NCBI GenBank assembly: GCA_963838155.1
Contig: CAWIQE010000036.1
Location: 124,001-188,000, forward strand
Direction of reading: 5' to 3'
DNA from: Pararhizobium_B sp963838155
GTDB taxonomy: Bacteria > Pseudomonadota > Alphaproteobacteria > Rhizobiales > Rhizobiaceae
DNA length: 64,000 bases
The position numbers were made by a program, and so were the translations under genes. Positions within the stretch are counted from its first letter, which is position 1; each line of letters begins with the position of its first letter. Below are positions 52,808 through 61,765 of the stretch, one piece after another. Below the pieces are notes generated by a model that was not told where the DNA came from, did no database searches, and worked only from the letters and a program-made list of their open reading frames with translations.

Positions 52808-53783
52808 TCATCCTCGGGGCGCGGCCGCCCGTGCGAGCCGGTCGTTGATCGCCTCTCCGAGCCCGCGTCGCGGTACCGGCATGACGGCGATGGTCGCCGC
52901 GCCGCAGGCGTCGGCGAGCTTGAGCGTGTCGAAGAGCCGCGCTGCCGCTTCCCTGAGGTCGCCGGAAGGGCTGAGGTCGAAGACCGCCAGCGCGTCGTCC
53001 TGCCCGGCCACCCGGCCCGGGCCGAAACGGACCAGCGCCTCGCCCGGCAGCACCTCCGTCGCACCGGGCCGGACGGCCGCGCGCGGAGCGTAATGCGAGG
53101 CCATCATGCCGGGCGCCTCGATGGCGGCGGAGGCGTGGTCGCCGCGAAGGAGGCGAAGCGCCGAGTTCCGCCTCGATCTCCTCGGCCGCCAATCCGCCGG
53201 GCCGCAGCAGCCGGGCGCCCTCGCGGCCGATCCGGACGATGGTCGACTCGAGACCGACCGCGGCGGCGCCCGCGTCGAGGATCAGCTCGATCTTCCCGCC
53301 GATGTCGGCGGCCACGTGGCCGGCGGTCGTCGGGCTGATCCCGCCGGACGTGTTGGCCGACGGCGCTGCGAGCGGCGCGCCGAAGGCGGCGATCAGCTTC
53401 CGGGAGAAGCCGGCCGGCATCCGCAGGCCGATGGTCGAAAGGCCGGCCGTGGCCAGCGGATGGACCGGGCTGCCTGGCGCAAGCGGCAGCACGAGGGTCA
53501 GCGGCCCCGGCCAGAACCGCTCCGCCAGCCGCCGCGACGCCGCGTCGAAGACCGCCAGGCGCTCGGCCATGGCGATGTCGCAGACGTGGCAGATCAGCGG
53601 ATTGAACTGCGGCCGGCCCTTGACCTCGTAGATCCGCGCCACGGCCTCGGCATTCGTCGCGTCGGCGGCGAGCCCGTAGACCGTCTCGGTCGGAATGGCG
53701 ACCGGCCGGCCGGCGCGAAGGACCTCGCATCCGCGGCCGAGCGCGGCGTCGAAATCCTCGCCGATCCTTATTATCTCCGCCAT
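52808..53783 (-). pseudogene. tsaC: Sua5/YrdC threonylcarbamoyl-AMP synthase, frameshifted
   Basis: Makes threonylcarbamoyl-AMP for t6A37 of tRNA. The catalytic YrdC domain is intact from ATG 53783: IPTETVYGLAADATN, KGRPQFNPLICHV, PGPLTLVLPL, APSANTSGGISPT and STIVRIG. After EEIEAELGA (near 53160) the frame is lost; the C-terminal Sua5 domain (AAIEAPGMMASHYAPRAAVR to the stop at 52808) continues in another frame. Total length is 976 bases, one more than a multiple of three, so a single extra base (or loss of two) between about 53130 and 53165 explains it. The catalytic domain alone is the size of E. coli TsaC, so activity may survive. It could be a sequencing error. Confidence 0.8.
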
Positions 53784-53814
53784 GTCGTCCTGTCCCCGGA
53801 AAGCCGACGATCCG

Positions 53815-53913
53815 CTGGAGCGTTTCCAGGAAAAGTGGAAACCGGTTTTCCGTCCGGAAGCGCGCAAAAACAAAGAGCTGGAACGTGGCCGCGATTCCGC
53901 GGCCACGCTCTAG
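53815..53913. repeat. RIME-like element between the GH25 gene and sua5
   Basis: CTGGAGCGTTTCCAGGAAAA at the left, then GTGGAAACCGGTTTTCCGTC and CGGAAGCGCGCAAAAACAAA. The second palindrome is stronger than in other copies: AACGTGGCCGCG-ATTC-CGCGGCCACG-CTCTAG. The right CTAG contains the stop codon of the GH25 gene on the minus strand. The left end lies 32 bases upstream of the sua5 start. Confidence 0.8.
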
Positions 53914-54899
53914 CAGCCCCGGCCGGCGCAGGCAACGGCTGCCTTGGAGGGGGCCGCGTCGCGCTGGCCGGGATGCGGCAGCGGCAAAGGCAGCGCCGCC
54001 TTCGGGATGCCGGCGGTGGTCACGGCGTCCGTTTCGTCCGGGGGGGCCTCTTGGCGCGCGGGGACGAGGCCGCCGAAGGGCCAGAGTTCGGCCAGACGCG
54101 CCTTGCTCATCGGCACGACGTTGACGTCGATGTCGGAGAGCGTGCCGGGCACCCGGTACGGGCACCGCTTCTCGTCGCAATTGTACATGCCCGAAAACTG
54201 CCAGATGGCGTAGGAATTCCAGTTGCCCATCGGAAAGACGTTCGCGATCGACGGCTTGTAGCGGGCGTACCAGAGCGGCAGCCGCGACAGGACCGGGTAG
54301 TCGCCGGCTTCGGCGGCGATCTTCCGCGCCGTGTCGTCGTTGGTGTAGAGGATAGGGTAACGCCCGGTGCGCGCCTTGATGTGGCGCGCGAAGATCTCCG
54401 CGTCCGCGAGCGATATGTAGGTCTTGTCGTCCGCACTCTCGATGTCGAGCACCATGAGGTCGTCGGCGCCCGGCTGGGCGAAATCGAGGAAATGGTTGGC
54501 CTGGTCGATCGGAGCGCCCGGCCGGCCGACGTGATAGGCCCCCCACAGCAGGCCGCTCCCCTTCGCGAGCGTCTTGCGCGTCCGGTAGAGCTCCCGGCTG
54601 ACGGCGTATTTGCGCCAGCTGGTGCGGCAGTGGGCGATCGCCGCCGCCTCGCGCATGTCGGCGCAGGAAAAGGTCGGCGGCAGGCCGTCCGACGCCTTGG
54701 CGATGAAACCGGCGATGCGCTTGTCCTGGAGAAGGGCGTCCCAGTCGATGATGTTCATCTCGTAGGCGTCGATCAGCAGCGCGTTGCCCCCGTCCTGCCA
54801 CGGCCGCGCGAAGGCCGCCTCCGACGTCCTGGCGAAGGAGAGCAGGCAGAGAATCGCTGCGAGGCCGGCAATCAGATGCCCAGCTTTCATCGGCACCAT
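53910..54899 (-). CDS. Secreted GH25-family muramidase-like protein
   Basis: A 329-residue exported protein. Signal peptide KAGHLIAGLAAILCLLSFARTSEA, then a glycoside hydrolase family 25 (Chalaropsis lysozyme-type) barrel: LLIDAYEMNIIDWDALLQD, FIAKASDGLPPTF, YHVGRPGAPIDQANHFL, DDLMVLDIESADDKTY and WQFSGMYNC. The acidic pair expected in DIES is present. A proline-rich tail follows. The start is ATG 54899 or ATG 54890; neither has a clear ribosome site. The TAG stop lies in the terminal CTAG of a RIME-like element. A CtrA half-site-like motif lies 50 bases upstream. Confidence 0.85.
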   Translation of the reverse strand: MVPMKAGHLIAGLAAILCLLSFARTSEAAFARPWQDGGNALLIDAYEMNIIDWDALLQDKRIAGFIAKASDGLPPTFSCADMREAAAIAHCRTSWRKYAVSRELYRTRKTLAKGSGLLWGAYHVGRPGAPIDQANHFLDFAQPGADDLMVLDIESADDKTYISLADAEIFARHIKARTGRYPILYTNDDTARKIAAEAGDYPVLSRLPLWYARYKPSIANVFPMGNWNSYAIWQFSGMYNCDEKRCPYRVPGTLSDIDVNVVPMSKARLAELWPFGGLVPARQEAPPDETDAVTTAGIPKAALPLPLPHPGQRDAAPSKAAVACAGRGC

Positions 54900-54948
54900 T
54901 CCATTGTTGAGGTTTGGCTGCCTCTAAATGGATAACGATGCCGCCAAC

Positions 54949-54956
54949 ATGGTTAA
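54949..54956 (-). promoter_or_regulatory. CtrA half-site-like motif upstream of the GH25 gene
   Basis: ATGGTTAA on the plus strand, that is TTAACCAT on the minus strand, lies about 50 bases upstream of the GH25 start in an A/T-rich divergent intergenic region shared with the acyl-CoA dehydrogenase gene. It is the same 8-mer as at 11868-11875. Confidence 0.3.
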
Positions 54957-55086
54957 TTCTGGGTAAAATCGTGATTGCCCCGGTTCGCGCATGTTCGGGA
55001 CATGTGCGCCCCGTTGATTTGTCCTGTTGGCGGGTTCCAGTCCGGCGCCGGCTGCGTATGATGCGCCGGGTTCGAGGAGGAACGTC

Positions 55087-56865
55087 ATGTATCGTGCACC
55101 CGTCGCCGACATCGCCTTTACGCTGAAACACGTCGCCGGCCTCGCCACCGCCCTGTCGCAGGAGCGCTTCGGAGACCTTTCGGAGGATCTCGTCGACGCC
55201 ATCCTCTCCGAGGCCGGGCGCTTCGCGAGCGAGGAGGTGGCGCCGCTCGCCGAGGCCGGCGATCGCCACGGCACGCCGCTGAAGGACGGGGCGGTGACGA
55301 TGCCGCCCGGCTGGCGGGACCTCTACCACCGCTGGATCGAGGGCGGCTGGAACGCGCTCGGCGGGCCGGAGACCCACGGCGGGCAGGGTCTGCCGACGAT
55401 GCTGGCGGCCGCGACCTTCGAAATGTGGAACTCCGCCGCGATGGCCTTCGCGCTCGGCCCCACGCTGACCGTCGCCGCCGTGGAGGCGCTGGCCAGGCAC
55501 GGGTCCGACGACCTCAGGGCGCGCTATCTGGAAAAGCTCGTCTCCGGCGAATGGATGGGGACGATGAACCTCACCGAACCCCAGGCCGGCTCCGATCTCA
55601 ATGCGCTCGCGACGCGCGCCGAGCCCGCCGGCGACGGCACCTACCGCCTCTTCGGCCAGAAGATCTTCATCACCTTCGGCGAGCACGACCTGACCGACAA
55701 CATCGTGCACATGGTGCTCGCCCGCCTGCCGGACGCCCCGGCCGGCACCCGCGGCATCTCGCTGTTCCTCGTGCCGAAGATCCTGCCGGCGGAGGACGGC
55801 GGTCCCGGCGCGCGCAACGACGTCTTCTGCAGCGGCGTCGAGAGGAAGCTCGGCATCCACGCCTCTCCCACCTGCACGATGATCTACGGCGACGGCCGCT
55901 ACGGCGATGAGCCGGGCGCCGTCGGCTGGCTCGTCGGCGAGGAGAACCGCGGCCTCGCCTGCATGTTCACCATGATGAACAACGCCCGCCTGATGGTCGG
56001 CATCCAGGGCGTCGCGATCGCCGAGGCCGCCTGCCAGAAGGCGCGCGCCTACGCGGCCGAGCGACGCCAGGGCAGGGCGCCCGGGTGGTCGGGCGACGGC
56101 ATGAGCCCGATCGTCGAGCACGCCGACGTCAGGCGCACCCTTTTGACCATGATGGCGCTGACGGAAGGCGCCCGCTCCATCGCCTACGCCTGCGCCCACG
56201 CCATGGACATGGCGCGGGTCGGCGAGGGCGACGCCGCCCGGACATGGCAGGAGCGCGCCAACCTGCTGACGCCGATCGCCAAGGCGTTCCCGACCGACGT
56301 CGGCGTGGAGGTGGCCTCGCTCGGCATCCAGGTCCATGGCGGGATGGGCTTCGTCGAGGAGACGGGGGCCGCCCGCCTGCTGCGGGATTCGCGCATCGCG
56401 CCGATCTACGAGGGGACGAACGGGATCCAGGCGATCGACCTCGCCGTGCGGAAGCTGCCCTTGTCGGACGGCGCGGCCATCGCCTCCTGGCTCGCCGAGC
56501 TGCGTGCCGTCGCCGACGAGGCGTCGCGCATGAACCGGCCCGGCATGCCGGCCGCGAGCCGGCGGCTCGGCGCCGCCCTCGACGACGCGGAGGCGGCGAC
56601 CGCCTTCCTGGCGAAGGCCCTGGAGGTGGGCGACATGCCGACCGTGCTCGCCGGCGCCACGCCCTATCTCCGCCTGCTCGGCCTCGCGGCGACCGGCGCC
56701 TACCTCGCCAAGGGTGCGCTGCTGGAAGAGGACGGCGACCGCCGGTCGGCGCTCTTCGCCTTCGCTGCCGGCAACCTGATCGGCGAGACGTCCGCGCTGC
56801 GCCGCGCCGTCGAGGAAGGCGCCGCGACGATCGCGGCGGCCGACAGCCGGCTTTTCGCCGGATAG
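55087..56865 (+). CDS. Acyl-CoA dehydrogenase (long, DmdC-like form)
   Basis: FAD-dependent acyl-CoA dehydrogenase of 592 residues. This is the long form with an extra N-terminal helix region (MYRAPVADIAFTLKHVAGL) and a C-terminal extension, as in DmdC/AcdA-type enzymes. Core motifs: GTMNLTEPQAGSDLNALATRA, IFITFGEHDLTDNIVH, IQVHGGMGFVEETGAARLLRDSRI (split here as VHGGMGFVEETG and LLRDSRIAPIYEGTNGIQ). The base Glu is in YEGTNGIQ. ATG at 55087 with GAGGAGG upstream. It is co-transcribed with a crotonase gene 14 bases downstream. The substrate could be a fatty acyl-CoA or methylmercaptopropionyl-CoA. Confidence 0.92.
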   Translation: MYRAPVADIAFTLKHVAGLATALSQERFGDLSEDLVDAILSEAGRFASEEVAPLAEAGDRHGTPLKDGAVTMPPGWRDLYHRWIEGGWNALGGPETHGGQGLPTMLAAATFEMWNSAAMAFALGPTLTVAAVEALARHGSDDLRARYLEKLVSGEWMGTMNLTEPQAGSDLNALATRAEPAGDGTYRLFGQKIFITFGEHDLTDNIVHMVLARLPDAPAGTRGISLFLVPKILPAEDGGPGARNDVFCSGVERKLGIHASPTCTMIYGDGRYGDEPGAVGWLVGEENRGLACMFTMMNNARLMVGIQGVAIAEAACQKARAYAAERRQGRAPGWSGDGMSPIVEHADVRRTLLTMMALTEGARSIAYACAHAMDMARVGEGDAARTWQERANLLTPIAKAFPTDVGVEVASLGIQVHGGMGFVEETGAARLLRDSRIAPIYEGTNGIQAIDLAVRKLPLSDGAAIASWLAELRAVADEASRMNRPGMPAASRRLGAALDDAEAATAFLAKALEVGDMPTVLAGATPYLRLLGLAATGAYLAKGALLEEDGDRRSALFAFAAGNLIGETSALRRAVEEGAATIAAADSRLFAG

Positions 56866-56879
56866 GAGAGGGGACCGCC

Positions 56880-57644
56880 ATGAAGACCGGGATTCTCGTC
56901 GAGCGGCCGGAAGGCCTCGACGGCGCCGTGCAGGTCATCCGCATCGACCGGCCCGAGAAGAAGAACGCGTTCACCCGCGCGATGTACGCTTCCATGACGG
57001 AGGCCCTGAGGGAGGGCGACTTGGACGACGGCGTCCGCGCCCACGTCTTTCTCGGCAAGCCCGGCGTCTTCTCCGCCGGCAACGACATGCAGGATTTCCT
57101 GGGCTATGCCGCTGACGGCGCCCTCGCCGTCGAGGTGCTCGACTTCCTGCGGGCGCTCGCCGGCGCGAAGAAGCCGATGATCGCCGGCGTCGACGGCCTG
57201 GCGATCGGCATCGGCGCCACCATGCATTTCCATTGCGACCTGACCTTCGCGACGCCCGCGTCCCGGTTTCTGACCCCTTTCGTCGATCTCGCGCTGGTTC
57301 CCGAGGCGGCCTCCAGCCTGCTGGCCCCGCAGGTCATGGGCTACCAGCGTGCGTTCGCGCTGCTCGCCGCCGGCCAGGCCTTTTCCGCCGAAGACGCCCG
57401 CGATGCCGGGTTGGTCTGGAAGGTCGTCGAGCCGGAGCGGCTGGAGGCGGACGTGTTCGAGGCGGCCCTGGCGCTCGCCCGCAAGCCGCCCCGCGCACTC
57501 GCCCTCGCCCGCGAGCTGATGCGCGGCGCGAGCCGGGACGAGATCGTCGAACGCATCGGGACCGAGGCCCGCCTGTTCGCCGAACAGCTCCGGTCGCCGG
57601 AAGCCCGGGCCGCCGTCGGTGCCTTTCTCGATCGCAGGAAGTAG
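56880..57644 (+). CDS. Enoyl-CoA hydratase/isomerase family protein
   Basis: Crotonase-fold enzyme, 254 residues. RIDRPEKKNAFTRAMYASM, the oxyanion-hole region GVFSAGNDMQDF and KPMIAGVDGLAIGIGATM, and FVDLALVPEAASSLLAP are typical of enoyl-CoA hydratase/delta-isomerase proteins. Only one of the two hydratase glutamates (PEAASS) is clearly at its usual place, which fits an isomerase or PaaG-like enzyme as well as a hydratase. ATG at 56880 with AGGAGAGGGG upstream. It forms a beta-oxidation-type pair with the preceding dehydrogenase and ends three bases from the convergent methyltransferase gene. Confidence 0.9.
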   Translation: MKTGILVERPEGLDGAVQVIRIDRPEKKNAFTRAMYASMTEALREGDLDDGVRAHVFLGKPGVFSAGNDMQDFLGYAADGALAVEVLDFLRALAGAKKPMIAGVDGLAIGIGATMHFHCDLTFATPASRFLTPFVDLALVPEAASSLLAPQVMGYQRAFALLAAGQAFSAEDARDAGLVWKVVEPERLEADVFEAALALARKPPRALALARELMRGASRDEIVERIGTEARLFAEQLRSPEARAAVGAFLDRRK

Positions 57645-57647
57645 CCC

Positions 57648-58901
57648 TCAGTCTCGCGCGAGCAGCGCCACCGCCTCGACATGCGGCGAGAAAAGAAACT
57701 GGTCGATCGGATGCACGGACAGGCAGCGGAAGCCGCCTTGGCCGAGGATCGCCAGGTCCCGCGCCAGCGTCGCCGGGTTGCACGAGACGGCGGCGATCTT
57801 CCCGACCGTCGAAGCGGCCAGTTCGCGCGACTGGGCCTCGGCCCCGGCGCGCGGCGGATCGAAGACGGCGCCGTCGAAGGGTTTCATCTCCGCCGCCATC
57901 ATCGGGCGGCGAAAGAGGTCCCGGCGCTCTGACGTCACCGTCTTCGTCCCGGCCGTGTGCCGGAAGGCCTCGTCGAGGGAGCGGAGCGCGGCCGCGTCGG
58001 CTTCCGCTGCATGCACCGTCGCCTCCTTGGCCAGCCGCAAGGCGAAGGTGCCGCTGCCCGCGAAGAGGTCGGCGACGCGGCGGCAGCCGGCGAGATGCCC
58101 GACGACGAGCGCGGCCATCTCCGCCTCCGCCGCCGCGCTCGCCTGGACGAACCCGCCCGGCGGCGGCGCGACCGTCGCCGAACCGAAATTCAGCACCGGC
58201 CTGCGCGTCTCCACCAGCACCTCCCCGTCGAGGGCGACGCGGGCGACCGCGCGCTCCTGGAGGACGATTTCGACCGCGCTTCGCCGCTGGCGCTCGGTGA
58301 GGCGCCCGGATGCCTCGACCGCGATGTCGAGTCCCGTGTCGCTGCAAAGCACGGTGAGGCGGAACGGCTTGGCCGTCGCCGCGACCGCGCCGGCGACGCG
58401 CTTGATGCTGGCGAGGGAACGAACGATGCGGGGATCCCCCACGACGCAGCTGTCGATCGCGACGATGCGATGGCTCTGCGCCTGGTTGAAGCCGAGGAGA
58501 AGCGCGCCGTCGGTCCGCCGGGCGGTCATCGTCATGCGCCGACGCGCGCCTCTGGGGCACCGCAGGAGCGGCGCCACCTCGGTCTCGATGCCCTCGAAAT
58601 CGAGCGCGCGCACCACGAGATCGCGCTTCCAGTCCTCGTAGACCGGTTCGCGGAGATGCTGGAGATTGCAGCCGCCGCAGGCGCCGCCCCGGCCGTCGGG
58701 ACCGAAATGCGGGCAGGGCGGTGCGATCCTGTCCGGGGAGGCCTCCTTCACCGCCATCAGCGTGCTTCGGGCATTCTGGCGGGCGATCGTCACGGTCTCG
58801 CCCGGCAGCGCGAACGGCACGTAGACCGGCCCCGCCTCCGTGCGGGCGACGCCGTCGCCCTGCGCGCCGAGCGCCTCGATCTCCACCGTTTCCGCGCTCA
58901 T
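57648..58901 (-). CDS. TrmA/RumA-family RNA (uracil-C5) methyltransferase
   Basis: Class I RNA m5U methyltransferase, 417 residues. An N-terminal TRAM-like domain (VEIEALGAQGDGVARTEAG) precedes the iron-sulfur cysteine cluster CPHFGPDGRGGACGGCNLQH. The SAM loop is VADLFAGSGTFALRLA and the catalytic cysteine is in AVSCNPATLARD (about 372). It is most like RlmD/RumA, which modifies 23S rRNA, though TrmA-type tRNA targets are possible. Its start overlaps the tlyA stop (ATGA). It is the last gene of the run from the right edge. Confidence 0.92.
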   Translation of the reverse strand: MSAETVEIEALGAQGDGVARTEAGPVYVPFALPGETVTIARQNARSTLMAVKEASPDRIAPPCPHFGPDGRGGACGGCNLQHLREPVYEDWKRDLVVRALDFEGIETEVAPLLRCPRGARRRMTMTARRTDGALLLGFNQAQSHRIVAIDSCVVGDPRIVRSLASIKRVAGAVAATAKPFRLTVLCSDTGLDIAVEASGRLTERQRRSAVEIVLQERAVARVALDGEVLVETRRPVLNFGSATVAPPPGGFVQASAAAEAEMAALVVGHLAGCRRVADLFAGSGTFALRLAKEATVHAAEADAAALRSLDEAFRHTAGTKTVTSERRDLFRRPMMAAEMKPFDGAVFDPPRAGAEAQSRELAASTVGKIAAVSCNPATLARDLAILGQGGFRCLSVHPIDQFLFSPHVEAVALLARD

Positions 58902-59668
58902 GCCTTGGCTCCGCCGAGGAGGAATTCCTCGTTGCCGTCTCCCCCGGCGATCGGCGAAGGCACCGTGCCGAGGCTGCGCCAGCCGGGCTGCGTGCCGAGC
59001 CACGCGGAGAGGTCCGCCGCGATGGCGTCGAGGACGGACCGGTCCTTGACGAGCCCGCCCTTGCCGATGGCATGGCGCCCCGCCTCGAATTGCGGCTTGA
59101 CGAGCAGCGCTGCGAACGCCCCGGGCGCGGCGACGCGGAGCGCCGGCGGCAAGGCGAGCTTCAGGGAAATGAAGCTGACGTCGCCGACGACGGCGCCGAC
59201 GCTCGCATGGCCGAGATGTCCGGGTTCGAGGTCCCTCGCGTTCAGGCCCTCCATGTTCGAGACCCGCGGATCCGCCGCCAGCCGCGGGTGGAGCTGGCCG
59301 TGGCCGACGTCGATGCAATGGACGTGGGAGGCGCCCCGCTCGAGAAGCACCTGCGTGAAGCCGCCGGTCGAGGCGCCGACGTCGAGCGCGATGCGTCCCG
59401 CCGGGTCGAAGCCGAAACGGTCGAGGGCGGCGATCAGCTTCAGCGCCGACCGCGAGACGTAATCGCTGGCCGCGTCGTCGACTTCGATCCTTGCTTCCGC
59501 CGATACGAGCGCGCCCGCCTTGTCGGGGCGGACGCCGTCCACCGTCACCGTGCCCCGCGCGATGGCGTCTCGTGCCCGGGACCGGGAAGCGAACGCGCCG
59601 CGCTGCACCAGGAGCAGGTCGAGGCGCAGGCGTTCGGCTGGAGAGGACTTCGGCTGGGACATGGTCAT
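58898..59668 (-). CDS. tlyA: TlyA-family rRNA 2'-O-methyltransferase
   Basis: A 256-residue protein with an N-terminal S4 RNA-binding domain (RLDLLLVQRGAFASRSRARDAI) and an FtsJ-like methyltransferase domain (ALDVGASTGGFTQVLLERGA, VVGDVSFISLKLALP, LVKPQFEAG). TlyA proteins 2'-O-methylate 16S and 23S rRNA cytidines. ATG 59668 or 59662. It overlaps the downstream methyltransferase by four bases and lies 65 bases downstream of dxs, the usual dxs-tlyA order. Confidence 0.93.
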   Translation of the reverse strand: MTMSQPKSSPAERLRLDLLLVQRGAFASRSRARDAIARGTVTVDGVRPDKAGALVSAEARIEVDDAASDYVSRSALKLIAALDRFGFDPAGRIALDVGASTGGFTQVLLERGASHVHCIDVGHGQLHPRLAADPRVSNMEGLNARDLEPGHLGHASVGAVVGDVSFISLKLALPPALRVAAPGAFAALLVKPQFEAGRHAIGKGGLVKDRSVLDAIAADLSAWLGTQPGWRSLGTVPSPIAGGDGNEEFLLGGAKA

Positions 59669-59733
59669 GACCCGCTATCGCCCAAGACCGGCGCATTGGC
59701 AAGCGGCGCGCAACGGCCGTCCTTGCGCGGGTC

Positions 59734-61650
59734 TCAGGCCTTGCGCGGCAGGATCGTCGAATCCTGGCCGAGCGCCCTGAAGGCCGCGTCGATGATGCCC
59801 TTGCGATCGAGCCCCGCCAGGGCATACATCGCCTCGGGCTTGGCCTGGTCGACGAAACGGTCCGGCATGACGAGCGGACGCATCCGCAGTCCGCCGTCGA
59901 GAAAGCCCTCATGGGCGAGGAACTGCATGACGTGCGACCCGAACCCGCCGACGGAGCCTTCCTCGACGGTGATGAGGATCTCGTGGTGGCGCGCGAGCTG
60001 GCGGATCAGGTCGCGGTCGAGGGGCTTGGCGAAGCGGGCGTCGGCGACCGTGGCCGAAAGCCCGGCCGCTTCCAGGTCCTCCGCGGCCAGCAGGCATTCG
60101 GCAAGCCGGGTCCCGAAGGACAGCAGCGCGATCTTGCTCCCTTGCTTGAGGACGCGCCCCTTGCCGATCTCGAGGATCTCCCCGCGCACCGGCATCTCGA
60201 CGCCGACGCCCTCGCCGCGCGGATAGCGGAAGGAGATCGGTCCCTCGTCATAGGCGGCGGCCGTGCGCACCATGTGCTTGAGCTCCGCCTCGTCGGACGC
60301 CGCCATGACGACGAAGCCCGGCAGCGTCGCGAGATAGGTCGTGTCGAACGAGCCCGCATGCGTCGGCCCGTCGGCCCCCACGAAACCGGCCCGGTCGATG
60401 GCGAAGCGCACCGGCAGGCCCTGTATGGAGACGTCGTGCACGACCTGGTCGTAGGCGCGCTGCAGGAAGGTCGAATAGATCGCCGCGAACGGCTTGAGGC
60501 CCTCGCTCGCGAGCCCCGCCGCGAACGTCACCGCATGTTGCTCGGCGATGCCCACGTCGAAGGTGCGGCTGGGGAACTCCTTCGCGAATTTGTCGAGCCC
60601 GGTTCCGGAAGGCATCGCGGCCGTGATGCCGACGATCCTGTCGTCGTGGCGCGCTTCTTCGGTCAGCGCCTCGGCGAAGACGCTGGTATAGCTCGGCGCA
60701 TTCGGCTTGGCCTTGGCCTGCGTCCCCGTGACGACGTCGAACCTCGAGACGCCGTGATACTTGTCGGGCGCCTCCTCGGCCGGCGGATAGCCCTTGCCCT
60801 TCTGCGTGACGACGTGGATCAGCACCGGACCTTCGGCATTGTCGCGCACGTTGCGCAGGACCGGCAGCAGGTGGTCGAAATTGTGCCCGTCGATCGGCCC
60901 GATATGGTAGAAGCCCATCTCCTCGAAGAGCGTCCCGCCGGTGACGTATCCCCGGGCATGCTCGACGGCCCGGGTGATCGCCCTGTCGACGGATCGGCCG
61001 AGGTAGGACGAGAGCTGCTTGCCGAACTCGCGGATGCCCATGTAGGTGCGGCCCGAGGCGAGGCGCGCCAGATAGGCGCTCATCGCGCCCGTCGGCGGGG
61101 CGATCGACATGTCGTTGTCGTTGAGGATGACGATCAGCCGCGCGTCGAGCGCCCCGGCATTGTTGAGCGCCTCGTAGGCCATGCCGGCCGACATCGCCCC
61201 GTCGCCGATCACCGAAATGACGTTGCGCGCCTTGCCGCTGAGTTCGCTGGCGACGGCCATGCCGAGCCCGGCGGAGATCGACGTCGAGGAGTGCGCGGCG
61301 CCGAAGGGATCGAACTCGCTCTCCGCGCGCCGGGTGAAGCCGGACAGGCCGCCTTCCTGGCGCAGCGTCCGGATCCGGTCGCGCCGGCCCGTGATGATCT
61401 TGTGGGGATAGCACTGGTGGCCGACGTCGAAGATCAGCCGGTCCTCGGGGGTGTTGAAGACCTTGTGCACGGCGAGCGTCAGTTCGACCACGCCGAGCCC
61501 GGCCCCCAGGTGTCCGCCGGTCCGCGAGACCGCATCGACCATCTCCGCGCGCACCTCCTCCGCGAGCTGCGGCAGGCGTCGGTCGTCGATCTTGCGCAGG
61601 TCCGAAGGAAAATGGATGGCGTCGAGGAGGGGAGTGTCCGGCTGCGTCAC
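59734..61650 (-). CDS. dxs: 1-deoxy-D-xylulose-5-phosphate synthase
   Basis: Thiamine-diphosphate enzyme that starts the MEP isoprenoid pathway from pyruvate and glyceraldehyde 3-phosphate. TPP/Mg motif GDGAMSAGMAYEALNNAG-LIVILNDNDMSI, the HSSTSISAGLGMA region, EQHAVTFAAGLA and DRAGFVGADGPTHAG are all present. The start is set at GTG 61650 (protein MTQPDTPLLDAIHFPSDLR, 638 residues) because GAGG is correctly spaced; an ATG at 61677 lacks a ribosome site. It supplies IspE and IspB encoded elsewhere in the window. Confidence 0.96.
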   Translation of the reverse strand: MTQPDTPLLDAIHFPSDLRKIDDRRLPQLAEEVRAEMVDAVSRTGGHLGAGLGVVELTLAVHKVFNTPEDRLIFDVGHQCYPHKIITGRRDRIRTLRQEGGLSGFTRRAESEFDPFGAAHSSTSISAGLGMAVASELSGKARNVISVIGDGAMSAGMAYEALNNAGALDARLIVILNDNDMSIAPPTGAMSAYLARLASGRTYMGIREFGKQLSSYLGRSVDRAITRAVEHARGYVTGGTLFEEMGFYHIGPIDGHNFDHLLPVLRNVRDNAEGPVLIHVVTQKGKGYPPAEEAPDKYHGVSRFDVVTGTQAKAKPNAPSYTSVFAEALTEEARHDDRIVGITAAMPSGTGLDKFAKEFPSRTFDVGIAEQHAVTFAAGLASEGLKPFAAIYSTFLQRAYDQVVHDVSIQGLPVRFAIDRAGFVGADGPTHAGSFDTTYLATLPGFVVMAASDEAELKHMVRTAAAYDEGPISFRYPRGEGVGVEMPVRGEILEIGKGRVLKQGSKIALLSFGTRLAECLLAAEDLEAAGLSATVADARFAKPLDRDLIRQLARHHEILITVEEGSVGGFGSHVMQFLAHEGFLDGGLRMRPLVMPDRFVDQAKPEAMYALAGLDRKGIIDAAFRALGQDSTILPRKA

Positions 61651-61765
61651 GTATTGCCTCGTTTCCGCCCGTTCCATGCGGGCGCGGCGTTTTTATCTCC
61701 AATCGGAGACGGTTGGAAGTCCGCTCGGGTCAAGTCTGCGGCATCGGAGCAACGCGTTTCCGCGT

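Noticed and set aside
51318..53906. A single 862-codon gene joining Sua5 and the FAD-linked oxidase
   Set aside because: Both parts match separate families with their own starts, the Sua5 C-terminal domain is present in another frame, and the bridging sequence is low-complexity Arg/Gly of the kind produced by a wrong frame.
54246..55086. TTAA-N7-TTAA full CtrA site near the GH25 promoter
   Set aside because: Only the single 8-base half-site at 54949-54956 is present; no second TTAA at the right spacing.
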